Of a stretch of DNA of 64,000 nt, positions 25,289 to 32,059 are shown piece by piece. The DNA comes from Streptomyces lavendulae subsp. lavendulae (lineage in GTDB: Bacteria > Actinomycetota > Actinomycetes > Streptomycetales > Streptomycetaceae), in assembly GCF_002803845.1 (NCBI RefSeq), contig NZ_CP024986.1, positions 124,001 to 188,000 of the forward strand, read 5' to 3'. Position 1 is the stretch's first letter, and the number at the start of each line of letters is the position of its first letter. Under the pieces are notes generated by a model. The model saw only the letters and a program-made list of their open reading frames with translations. It did no database searches and had not been told where the DNA came from. A program made the translations under genes and the position numbers.

Positions 25289-26367
25289 GCGGCGCCGGCC
25301 TCGGCGAGGGTCGGGTAGTCGGTGTAACCGGTGTGGTCGCCGCCGTAGAACTTGCTCTGGTCGGCCTCCGCCAGGGCGGCGCCGGTCCGGATGCGCTCGG
25401 TCAGGTCCGGGTTGGCGAGGAACGCCGAGCCGAAGGCGACCGCGCAGGCGACACCGGTCTCCAGCGCCTCGGTGGCGATCTCGGCGTTGACCGGGACGCC
25501 GTTCTCCGGGTGCGGGCACAGGATGATCGTGCCGGTCCACTGCGCGCGCAGGGCGGCGATGTGGTCGCGGTTGCCGCCCTCCAGGATGTGCAGGAAGGCC
25601 ACCGGCGGGAGGGCCGCGACGAGCGCCTCGTAGAGGGCGTGGGTGTCGCCCTCGACGATGTCGTTGTACGGGTTCGACGGCGAGATGCGCACGCCGACGC
25701 GGTCGGCGCCGATGCGCTCGGAGACCGCCTCGATCACCTCGATCGCGAAGCGGACGCGGTTCTCGACCGAACCGCCGTACTGGTCGGTGCGCTGGTTGCT
25801 GTTCTCCGCCAGGAACTGGTGGAGCAGGAAGCCGTTGCCCGCGTGGATCTCGACGCCGTCGAAGCCGGCCTCGATGGCGAGCTCGGCGGAGTCCGCGTGC
25901 TCCTTGACGACCTCGGCGATCTCCTCGACCGTCAGGGCGCGCGGCTCGGGGTAGTCGAGCGGGCCCTCGGGGCCGTAGGCCTGGCCGGCCGCGGCGACGG
26001 CGGACGGGGCGACCGACTGGTGGCCGCTCGGGTACAGCGAGGGGTGGCCGATGCGGCCGGCGTGCATGAGCTGCACCACGATCTTGCCGCCCGCGGCGTG
26101 CACGGCCTCGGTGACGGGCTTCCAGGACTCGGCCTGCTCCCGGGTGTGCAGACCCGGGCTGTTGCCGAAGCCCTGGCCCACGGCGCTGGGCTGCGCGCCC
26201 TCGGTGATGATCAGGCCGGCGCCGGCCCGCTGGCCGTAGTAGGTGGCCATCAGGTCGGTGGCCAGACCCTCGGCGGTGGCCCGGTTGCGGGACATGGGCG
26301 CCATGACCACTCGGTTGCTCAGGGCCAGCTTCCCCAGGGTGACCGGCTCGAACAGCTTCTCGGACAT
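25285..26367 (-). CDS. Old yellow enzyme-type alkene reductase
   Basis: A 360-residue FMN-dependent TIM barrel. The substrate-binding His-x-x-Asn pair is in EIHAGNGFLLHQFL, with the QRTDQYGGSVENR signature and an intact N terminus (VMAPMSRNRA). It reduces activated C=C bonds of enones or imides with NAD(P)H. Between a C-glycosidase gene and a PRPP synthetase gene it most likely adjusts the oxidation state of the Gln-derived dione ring or of a C-nucleoside intermediate. The RBS lies just upstream of ATG 26367. Confidence 0.93.
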   Translation of the reverse strand: MSEKLFEPVTLGKLALSNRVVMAPMSRNRATAEGLATDLMATYYGQRAGAGLIITEGAQPSAVGQGFGNSPGLHTREQAESWKPVTEAVHAAGGKIVVQLMHAGRIGHPSLYPSGHQSVAPSAVAAAGQAYGPEGPLDYPEPRALTVEEIAEVVKEHADSAELAIEAGFDGVEIHAGNGFLLHQFLAENSNQRTDQYGGSVENRVRFAIEVIEAVSERIGADRVGVRISPSNPYNDIVEGDTHALYEALVAALPPVAFLHILEGGNRDHIAALRAQWTGTIILCPHPENGVPVNAEIATEALETGVACAVAFGSAFLANPDLTERIRTGAALAEADQSKFYGGDHTGYTDYPTLAEAGAA

Positions 26368-26436
26368 GTGTCTCTCCAGACTGAGGTCAACGCGTGGTGC
26401 GGTGGTGGAACGGAAAACGCCCGTGGGCGGGACGGA

Positions 26437-27381
26437 TCAGCGGCCCGCGAGTTCGGCGAGGTGACGGGAGTGGGCGACGGCCAGCCGGCCGGCGGCCTCG
26501 GCGCAGGAGGCGAGGACGGCCATGTTGGCCTTGGCCGAGCGGCCCTCGGTCGCCGCGTCGACGGCGCGCATCAGGTACTTGGTGATGGCCTGGCCCGACA
26601 CCCCGTCACGGGTGGCCTCGGCGACCGCGGCGCGGATGGCCGTGTCCACCTCGGTGGAGTCGATGGCGTCCTCCTCCCTGACCGGGGTGGTGATCAGGAA
26701 GGAGCTGTTGTTGCCGAGGGCCCAGTGGGCCTCGACGGCGCGGGCGATGACCTGCTCGTCGTCCAGGCGGTGGGGCGCCTTGTGGCCGCTCGTACGGCAG
26801 TAGAAGGCGGGGAAGTCGTCCGAGCGGTAGGCGACGACGGGGACGCACTGCGTCTCCAGGTACTCCAGGGTCAGACCGAGGTCGAGGATCATCTTCGCGC
26901 CCGCGCAGACGACGGCGACCTTGGAGCGGGTGAACTGGATGAGGTCCGAGGACACGTCCCAGGTCTCCTGGGCGCCCCGGTGCACGCCGCCGATGCCGGC
27001 GGACGAGAAGAACGGGATCCCCGCGAGCTCGGCGGCGACGACGGAGGTGGCCACGGTGGTGGCACCGAGGCCGCCCTGCGCCAGCACGACCGGCAGGTCC
27101 CGGCTGGACACCTTGGGGATGCCCGGCAGGGACGCGAAGCGCTCGATGTCGGAGTCGCTCATGCCGACCCGGATCTCACCGGCCTCGATGCAGATCGTCG
27201 CGGGCACGGCGCCACCGGCCCGTACGGCGTCCTCCACCTTGCGGGCGGTGGCCGCGTTGTCCGGGTAGGGCAGGCCGTGCGTGATGACGTTGCTCTCCAG
27301 GGCGACGACGGCCGCGCCCTCGTGGAGGGCCTCGCGGACCTCCTCGGTGTAGACGACGGGGATGCCGTTGCTTGCGCTCAT
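26437..27381 (-). CDS. psuG: Pseudouridine-5'-phosphate glycosidase family C-glycoside synthase
   Basis: A 314-residue member of the PsuG/IndA/AlnA/SdmA family. Residues equivalent to the E. coli PsuG catalytic set are present: Glu29 in ALESN, Lys90 in PKVSS, the Schiff-base Lys163 in CAGAKMILD, and Asn286 in AKANMA. The enzymes make or break a C-C bond between ribose-5-phosphate C1 and an enol-type carbon of a heterocycle. Next to an indigoidine-type synthetase the likely role is C-ribosylation of the Gln-derived aminopyridinedione, as proposed for showdomycin- and minimycin-type C-nucleosides. C-ribosylation of the polyketide, as AlnA does in alnumycin, is an alternative. Confidence 0.94.
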   Translation of the reverse strand: MSASNGIPVVYTEEVREALHEGAAVVALESNVITHGLPYPDNAATARKVEDAVRAGGAVPATICIEAGEIRVGMSDSDIERFASLPGIPKVSSRDLPVVLAQGGLGATTVATSVVAAELAGIPFFSSAGIGGVHRGAQETWDVSSDLIQFTRSKVAVVCAGAKMILDLGLTLEYLETQCVPVVAYRSDDFPAFYCRTSGHKAPHRLDDEQVIARAVEAHWALGNNSSFLITTPVREEDAIDSTEVDTAIRAAVAEATRDGVSGQAITKYLMRAVDAATEGRSAKANMAVLASCAEAAGRLAVAHSRHLAELAGR

Positions 27382-27391
27382 CGGGGCTCTC

Positions 27392-27625
27392 TCAACTCTC
27401 GTTCCAGTAGCCGGGCGCTTTGATCAGCTCGTCCCGGCGGGCCGCTATCTCGGCGAGGACCTGGCTGTCCCAGTCCTCCGGTGTGACCGGCTCAAGGGAG
27501 ATCGAGACGGTGTCCTCCCCGGTGGCGAAGGTGCTCGTCACAGCGGCGGTGACCGCTTCGTCGATGGCCCTGAGCTGCTCTTCCGTGAAGTTCCTCGGGT
27601 AGTGCCGGACGTGGATGTGGGGCAC
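27392..27625 (-). CDS. Tautomerase-superfamily protein (PptA/YdcE-like)
   Basis: A 77-residue 4-oxalocrotonate tautomerase-like protein. After Met removal the N terminus is the catalytic proline (PHIHV), and the C terminus LIKAPGYWNES matches E. coli PptA in style and length. The start is GTG 27625 after GAGAGGA. It could tautomerise keto-enol forms of the pyridinedione or C-nucleoside ring to present a nucleophilic carbon to the adjacent C-glycosidase. It is 10 nt from the psuG-type gene, so co-translation is likely. Confidence 0.85.
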   Translation of the reverse strand: MPHIHVRHYPRNFTEEQLRAIDEAVTAAVTSTFATGEDTVSISLEPVTPEDWDSQVLAEIAARRDELIKAPGYWNES

Positions 27626-27695
27626 GGTCTCGGTCCTCTCACGGAGTGGTGCGCGTTCTGGTGGCTCGGACGTGCGTGTCTGTGGGGGGGTGGGC

Positions 27696-27729
27696 GGCAC
27701 ACCGCGGACGGGGGAGACCGCGGTGTGCC
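27696..27729 (-). terminator. 12-bp hairpin between the EamA and tautomerase genes
   Basis: Arms 27696-27707 and 27718-27729 pair perfectly with a 10-nt loop. There is no T run. It may be an attenuator within the operon that lowers expression of the downstream genes rather than a full stop. Confidence 0.5.
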
Positions 27730-27804
27730 ACCACCGCTCCCCGCCCGCGCCCAGGGGGGAAGGGGCCCGGCGGCGGGGAGTCTCGGGCGGGGGCCGTCGG
27801 GGCG

Positions 27805-28722
27805 TTACGCCTCGACGGATTCCCGCTGGGCAGGGCGGGCCGGCTCGGGCCGCGGCTGCTTGCGGCCCGGCCGCGGCTGGGCCAGGAAGACCGCGCCGAC
27901 GACGATCAGCGCTCCGACGATCTGGAGCGGCGAGAGCGACTGGTCGAGGACGAAGTAGCCGAGCAGGGTGGCCGCCAGGGGGGAGGCGAAGCTCAGGAAC
28001 GAGACGGCCAGGGCGGGCAGGCGCTGCACTCCGCGGAACCAGATCGCGTAGGCGAACAGGGCCCCGATGAGACCGAGGTAGAGGAAGCCCCAGACGTTCT
28101 TGCCGGTGATCTCGTCGGGCAGGCCCTCGCCGATCAGCGCGATCGGGAGCAGGACCAGACCGCCGACGGTCAGCTGCCAGCCCGTGAAGGGCAGCAGGCC
28201 GACGCCCTCGGGGCGGCCCCAGCGCTTGGTCAGCACGATGCCGGAGGCCATGCTGAGCGCGCCCAGCAGGCCGGCGATGACACCGGTGGCGTTCAGCCCG
28301 GCGTTCGGCTGGAGGACGAGCAGCGCCACGCCGGCCGCGCCGAGCGCGCAGGCGCCCAGGTGGATCCGCCGGATCTTCTCCTTCAGCAGGACCGCTCCGA
28401 GCAGCAGCACGATCATCGGCTGGATGGACATCACCAGCGCGGCGACACCGCCCGGCAGGTGGTAGGCGGCCACGAAGAGCAGGTAGAAGAAGGCGCCGAT
28501 GTTCAGGACGCCCAGGACCAGGGCCCGCCACCACCAGATCCCCTTCGGCAGCGTACGGCCGAAGAGCACCAGGATCAGACCGGCGGGCAGGGCGCGGAGC
28601 ACCGCCGCCAGCAGGGGGCGTCCCTCGGGCAGCAGTTCCGTGGTGACCAGGTACGTCGAACCCCAGATCGCCGGGGCCAACGCGGTGAGCGCGGAGTCCG
28701 CGAGGGTGCGGCTGCTCTTCAT
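27805..28722 (-). CDS. EamA/DMT-family exporter of the C-nucleoside module
   Basis: A 305-residue ten-helix transporter with two EamA halves (AIWGSTYLVTTELLP at the start of half 1, GVIAGLLGALSMASGIV at half 2). Its ATG overlaps the stop of the uracil phosphoribosyltransferase gene by 4 nt, placing it firmly in the operon. The likely role is export of, and self-protection against, the module's end product. It is the only transporter in this sub-cluster; the MFS protein at 40934-42409 sits with the polyketide genes. Confidence 0.88.
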   Translation of the reverse strand: MKSSRTLADSALTALAPAIWGSTYLVTTELLPEGRPLLAAVLRALPAGLILVLFGRTLPKGIWWWRALVLGVLNIGAFFYLLFVAAYHLPGGVAALVMSIQPMIVLLLGAVLLKEKIRRIHLGACALGAAGVALLVLQPNAGLNATGVIAGLLGALSMASGIVLTKRWGRPEGVGLLPFTGWQLTVGGLVLLPIALIGEGLPDEITGKNVWGFLYLGLIGALFAYAIWFRGVQRLPALAVSFLSFASPLAATLLGYFVLDQSLSPLQIVGALIVVGAVFLAQPRPGRKQPRPEPARPAQRESVEA

Positions 28723-29387
28723 CGGGTGGCTCCCGAGTCGGTCGTGCCGAAGAAGCGGTCACCGAAGTCGCCGATGCCCGGGATCATGAACGCGTGCTCG
28801 TTGAGGCGCTCCTCGACCGAGGAGGTGACGATCTTGATGGCCGGGTGCTCGCGGTGGACCGCGGCGATGCCCTCGGGTGCGGCGAGGAAGTTGACGAAGA
28901 CGATGTTCTCCTCGCGGACGCCCGCGTCGAGCAGCACGCCGATGGCGGCGTTGGCGCTGCCGCCGGTGGCGAGCATCGGCTCCAGGAGCAGGACGTGCCG
29001 GTCCGCGATGTCGGCCGGCAGGTTCTGGTAGATCAGGTGCGGAAGCTTGGTGGTCTTGTTCCGCTGGATGAGGACCTTGCCGACGCGGATGTTCGGCACG
29101 ACCTCGCGCAGCTCGTCCACCATGGAGTCACCGGCCCGGATCACGGGCACGGCGCACAGCTTCGGGACGAACTTGAGTCCTTCGTACGTCTCGCCGACCG
29201 GCGTGACGACCTTCTGCTTGTCGAACGGCAGCTGGTCGAGGGCCGATTCGAGCAGGAGGCGGATGATGCGCCGGGAGTAGAACACGAAGTCCGCACGCGA
29301 CGCGTCGCGGTCCCGGATGATCGTGTGCATGGCCCGGAGCTGGTTGGTCTGCGGCAGCGGGTGGACGTTGTGGTGGCCGGTCGCCAT
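28719..29387 (-). CDS. upp: Uracil phosphoribosyltransferase, FUR1-like
   Basis: A 222-residue PRPP-dependent transferase. The PRPP loop is LEPMLATGGSA and the uracil-site GIGDFGDRFFGT lies at the C terminus. HTIIRDRDASRADFVFYSRRI and VLIQRNKTT resemble yeast/Toxoplasma-type UPRTs more than the usual bacterial Upp. It converts uracil and PRPP to UMP, or could act on a related pathway heterocycle. It starts at ATG 29387 and is coupled to the exporter gene. It may supply a pyrimidine nucleotide, recycle an intermediate, or relieve inhibition by a uridine analogue. Confidence 0.88.
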   Translation of the reverse strand: MATGHHNVHPLPQTNQLRAMHTIIRDRDASRADFVFYSRRIIRLLLESALDQLPFDKQKVVTPVGETYEGLKFVPKLCAVPVIRAGDSMVDELREVVPNIRVGKVLIQRNKTTKLPHLIYQNLPADIADRHVLLLEPMLATGGSANAAIGVLLDAGVREENIVFVNFLAAPEGIAAVHREHPAIKIVTSSVEERLNEHAFMIPGIGDFGDRFFGTTDSGATR

Positions 29388-29422
29388 GAGAACCTGCTTC
29401 TCGTCGGTCGGTGGAGACGGGC

Positions 29423-29460
29423 TGCGGCCGGGCCCGGGGCCCAGGGCCCCGGGCGGCCGC
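29423..29460 (-). terminator. G/C-rich hairpin between the TrpF-like and UPRT genes
   Basis: Nearly self-complementary arms (about 29423-29440 and 29446-29460, with a small bulge) in the 96-nt gap. It may partly terminate or stabilise the upstream message. Confidence 0.4.
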
Positions 29461-29483
29461 AACCGCATGGTGAGGTACCGAGG

Positions 29484-30173
29484 TCAGGAGCCCGCGATCT
29501 CGGCGAACGCCTTGCGCGACTCGGCCACGAACTTCGCGACCTTGGCGCGGTCCTTGCGGCGGTCGTCGCCCTCCAGGAGGCTGTGGGCGTCGACGGCGGC
29601 GGGCTTGACGAAGCGGATCGCGTCGGCCACGTTCTCCGGGCTCAGGCCGCCGGCCATCATCAGGGGCTTGGGGGAACGGCGCACGAGCTCGGCGCTGACG
29701 TTCCAGTCGTGGGTGAGGCCGGTGGCGCCCTTGGCACCGGTGGCCGGGTTGAAGGTGTCGGTGATGAACATGTCCACCACGTCCGCGACCTCGTCGACGA
29801 GCTTGAGCAGCTCCTCGGCGTTGTCCTCCTTCACGACCAGGCTCTTGAGCACGTAGAGGTCGGGGCGGTTGGCCTTGAGCTTGCGCAGTTGCTCCGGCTC
29901 GACGTCGCCGTGGAGCTGAACGGCCTTGACCCCGAGCTGGGTGGTGAACGCGCTGATCTCGTCGGCATCCGTCATGTAGCTGATGAGGACGCCCTCCTGA
30001 GGTGCCTTCAGGCCGGCGATGATCTCCGTGGCCGCGGCCTCGGAGATGTCGTCCTTGCCCGACGGGAGGCGGAGCGGGAAGCCGAACCAGTCGACGCCCT
30101 CCTCGGCCAGCAGAGCGGCCTCCTCGGCGTCGATGATGCCGGCGACCTGGACCAGGTCCTTCACGTCACTCAT
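29484..30173 (-). CDS. Phosphoribosylanthranilate isomerase-like protein lacking the catalytic Cys
   Basis: A 229-residue TrpF-like barrel. AVQLHG, MAGGLSPENV and the C-terminal AVDAHSLLEG match TrpF landmarks, and the general-acid Asp is kept in ITDTFNP. The CGIT motif near the N terminus reads AGII here, so the catalytic base Cys is Ala11. It is therefore unlikely to do the tryptophan-pathway Amadori reaction unaided. It is the first gene of the minus-strand operon that ends with PRPP synthetase, and its promoter has SARP-like repeats. It may bind a phosphoribosyl intermediate or catalyse a different isomerisation. Confidence 0.82.
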   Translation of the reverse strand: MSDVKDLVQVAGIIDAEEAALLAEEGVDWFGFPLRLPSGKDDISEAAATEIIAGLKAPQEGVLISYMTDADEISAFTTQLGVKAVQLHGDVEPEQLRKLKANRPDLYVLKSLVVKEDNAEELLKLVDEVADVVDMFITDTFNPATGAKGATGLTHDWNVSAELVRRSPKPLMMAGGLSPENVADAIRFVKPAAVDAHSLLEGDDRRKDRAKVAKFVAESRKAFAEIAGS

Positions 30174-30294
30174 GTGTGTTCCTTTTCGGGATGAATCTTA
30201 TGAATCAAAGCGAGTTAGGGCAGAACGAGGTGACGTGCCCCGGTATGACGGATTCGTTACACGTCTCGGGATGCTCACGAAAAGCCTCATTGAT

Positions 30295-30338
30295 ACCGAT
30301 CCAAGGGTCAACGGGCTTTATGTCAGATCCGCGTCAAC
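30295..30338 (-). promoter_or_regulatory. SARP-type direct repeats ahead of the C-nucleoside operon
   Basis: Minus strand: GTTGACG (30332-30338), TCTGACA (30321-30327), GTTGACC (30306-30312), and a weak fourth unit GATCGGT (30295-30301). Offsets 0/11/26/37 are the same as at 20009-20052 upstream of SARP-1. It lies about 120-165 nt upstream of the TrpF-like ATG, in an AT-richer intergenic region. Confidence 0.65.
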
Positions 30339-30354
30339 CTTCTTCAGGTATCGG

Positions 30355-31260
30355 TCAGGGCGTCGCCACGGGAGCGGTGAGGGCGGCGTCGCGGGCGAGC
30401 AGACGCTCCTCCAGGAAGGCGAGGACCCGCAGGTGGTAGGTGCGGGCGGCCCAGCCGAGACTGATGTTATGACCGGAATCGGGCTGGCGGACAGCCTCCA
30501 CGGGGGCCCCGGACAGCGGACTCAGGAGTTCCTCCAGAGCCCCGCCGTCGGTCCTCCACCACAGCTCCTGTTCCGCGAAGGTGAAGCGGACCGGGACCCC
30601 CACCCGGGCCGCGATCGCGGGGTACGCGTCCGGCCACCGCATGGTCTCCCGGGCCTCCAGGACCGGCACCGGACGGATCAGTTCCGCGCCTTGCCGGAAG
30701 GCGTCCGGCGGGTAGAAGCGCAGCGCCCCCCAGTGCCGGCGCCACTGGCTCCGCAGGTCCGCCGTCGTCCCGGGCAGCTGCCCGAGCTCCACGGCGAAGC
30801 GCCGGCCGAGACCGCTCAGGTCCACGCCGAGCGGCGCGAAACCGTCCCCGGCACCCGCGGCGGACAGGGCGAGCCGGCCGCCGTTGGAGTGGGCCACGAG
30901 GAAGTAGCCCGCGCCGAGTTCGTGGCCGCGGGCGAAGTCCTCCAGGGCCGCGAGCAGGGTTTCGGTCTGCCCGGCGAGCTCCTGCCCCTCGGGCAGCGCC
31001 GCCGCCGAGGCCCCGTAGCCGGGCCGGTCCAGGGAGAGGACGGTGTAGCCCAGGGAGGCGCCGAGTTCGAGCAGCGAGAGCCCGGGGCGGGCCCGGCTGT
31101 CGAAGTAGCCGGCGCTCATCCCGGCGCCGTGCAGGGCCACCACGACGGCCCGGGGCACGGGCCGCGCCGGCAGCGCGAGGAGTCCGGACAGCGGAACGCC
31201 GGCCGCGTCGAGGACGACGGGCCGGATCCCGGGGGTTGCGGGCGGCGGTGGGGCGGCCAT
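30355..31260 (-). CDS. Alpha/beta hydrolase
   Basis: A 301-residue serine hydrolase with LHGAGMSAGYF (oxyanion region), SLDRPGYGAS, nucleophile elbow AHSNGG and a late DSGHN His motif. The ATG follows AGGAGGAG. It is the last gene of the polyketide/sugar run, separated from the C-nucleoside operon by the 181-nt promoter region at 30174-30354. It could hydrolyse or lactonise the polyketide, or release it from a carrier. No close functional match is recognised. Confidence 0.85.
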   Translation of the reverse strand: MAAPPPPATPGIRPVVLDAAGVPLSGLLALPARPVPRAVVVALHGAGMSAGYFDSRARPGLSLLELGASLGYTVLSLDRPGYGASAAALPEGQELAGQTETLLAALEDFARGHELGAGYFLVAHSNGGRLALSAAGAGDGFAPLGVDLSGLGRRFAVELGQLPGTTADLRSQWRRHWGALRFYPPDAFRQGAELIRPVPVLEARETMRWPDAYPAIAARVGVPVRFTFAEQELWWRTDGGALEELLSPLSGAPVEAVRQPDSGHNISLGWAARTYHLRVLAFLEERLLARDAALTAPVATP

Positions 31261-31287
31261 GCGGCTCCTCCTGGAGGGGAACGGGGG

Positions 31288-31482
31288 TCAGCGGTGGTGG
31301 CGTACCGTCCGGCCCCGGGCGACGGCGAGGCCCCAGGCCGCCCGCCGCCGCAGGAGTGTGGTCAGGGGCGGCACGGGGTGGCCCGGGGCGCGGGGCGCGG
31401 GCTCGCGCAGCGGATCGGGTGCGGCCTCGCGTACGGGCTCGCGCGCCGGGACCCAGTACCCGGCGATCTGCACGGCGTTCAT
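31288..31482 (-). CDS. Possible small basic Pro/Arg-rich protein
   Basis: A 64-residue reading frame starting 8 nt after the SnoaL-like stop codon with a GAGG site ahead of the ATG. The N terminus MNAVQIAGYWVPAREP looks protein-like, but the rest is Arg/Pro/Ala-rich, which high-GC DNA gives by chance. No family is recognised. It may be a real small gene of the operon or a spurious frame filling the gap before the hydrolase gene. Confidence 0.4.
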   Translation of the reverse strand: MNAVQIAGYWVPAREPVREAAPDPLREPAPRAPGHPVPPLTTLLRRRAAWGLAVARGRTVRHHR

Positions 31483-31489
31483 CCGGTCC

Positions 31490-31987
31490 TCACAGCTGGA
31501 CTCCGGTCAGTTCGGGGAGGCGGACGCCCGAGTCCCACACGACGTGGAAGGCGACGTGGCTCAGCCGCCAGCCGGCCCCGGTGCGCACGGCGCGGGCCTC
31601 GGCGTACCCGCCGACGTCGAAGTGGGCGGGCGCCGCGTCCGTGATGTGGTGGACGTGGGTGGTGATCTGCTGGACGCGCAGCGTGGCCCGGTCGCCGTCG
31701 AGGTCGATGCGGTGGCCGGCGCTGAGGTGGTGGGTGCGCGCCCACCGTTCACCGGCCTCGCGCTGGAAGGCGGTGAAGGCCTCGATGCCGGTGCAGACGC
31801 CGATCGGGAAGGCGAAGGTGACGTCCTCGGTGAACAGCGAGGCGAAGCGCTCGCGGTCCCGGCCGGGCGGGCCGCCGGTGTCGAGGGCGCAGACGTAGCG
31901 GTCGAAGAGCTCGCGCAGCTCGGCGTGGTCGCGCAGGACCCGGACCTGCTCGCGCAGATCCGCGATCTCGTCGTGGGGCGAAGGCAT
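31490..31987 (-). CDS. SnoaL-like / NTF2-fold protein (third type)
   Basis: A 165-residue protein with the SnoaL_4-type layout: N-terminal helix (LREQVRVLRDHAELRELFDRYV), ERFASLFTEDVTFAFP, and a C-terminal sheet with HVAFHVVWDSG. It is not closely similar to the two paralogues at 12858 and 16493. The ATG follows a GGAGAGG site. It is encoded after the sugar genes in the polyketide run. Possible roles include cyclase, epimerase-like or hydroxylase accessory functions on the aglycone. Confidence 0.8.
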   Translation of the reverse strand: MPSPHDEIADLREQVRVLRDHAELRELFDRYVCALDTGGPPGRDRERFASLFTEDVTFAFPIGVCTGIEAFTAFQREAGERWARTHHLSAGHRIDLDGDRATLRVQQITTHVHHITDAAPAHFDVGGYAEARAVRTGAGWRLSHVAFHVVWDSGVRLPELTGVQL

Positions 31988-32059
31988 GGCCTCTCCAGAG
32001 GGCGGACTTCATGGGCGGGTACGGCGTGGCGGCTCCGGACGGCCCCGCGCGGTGACCGC

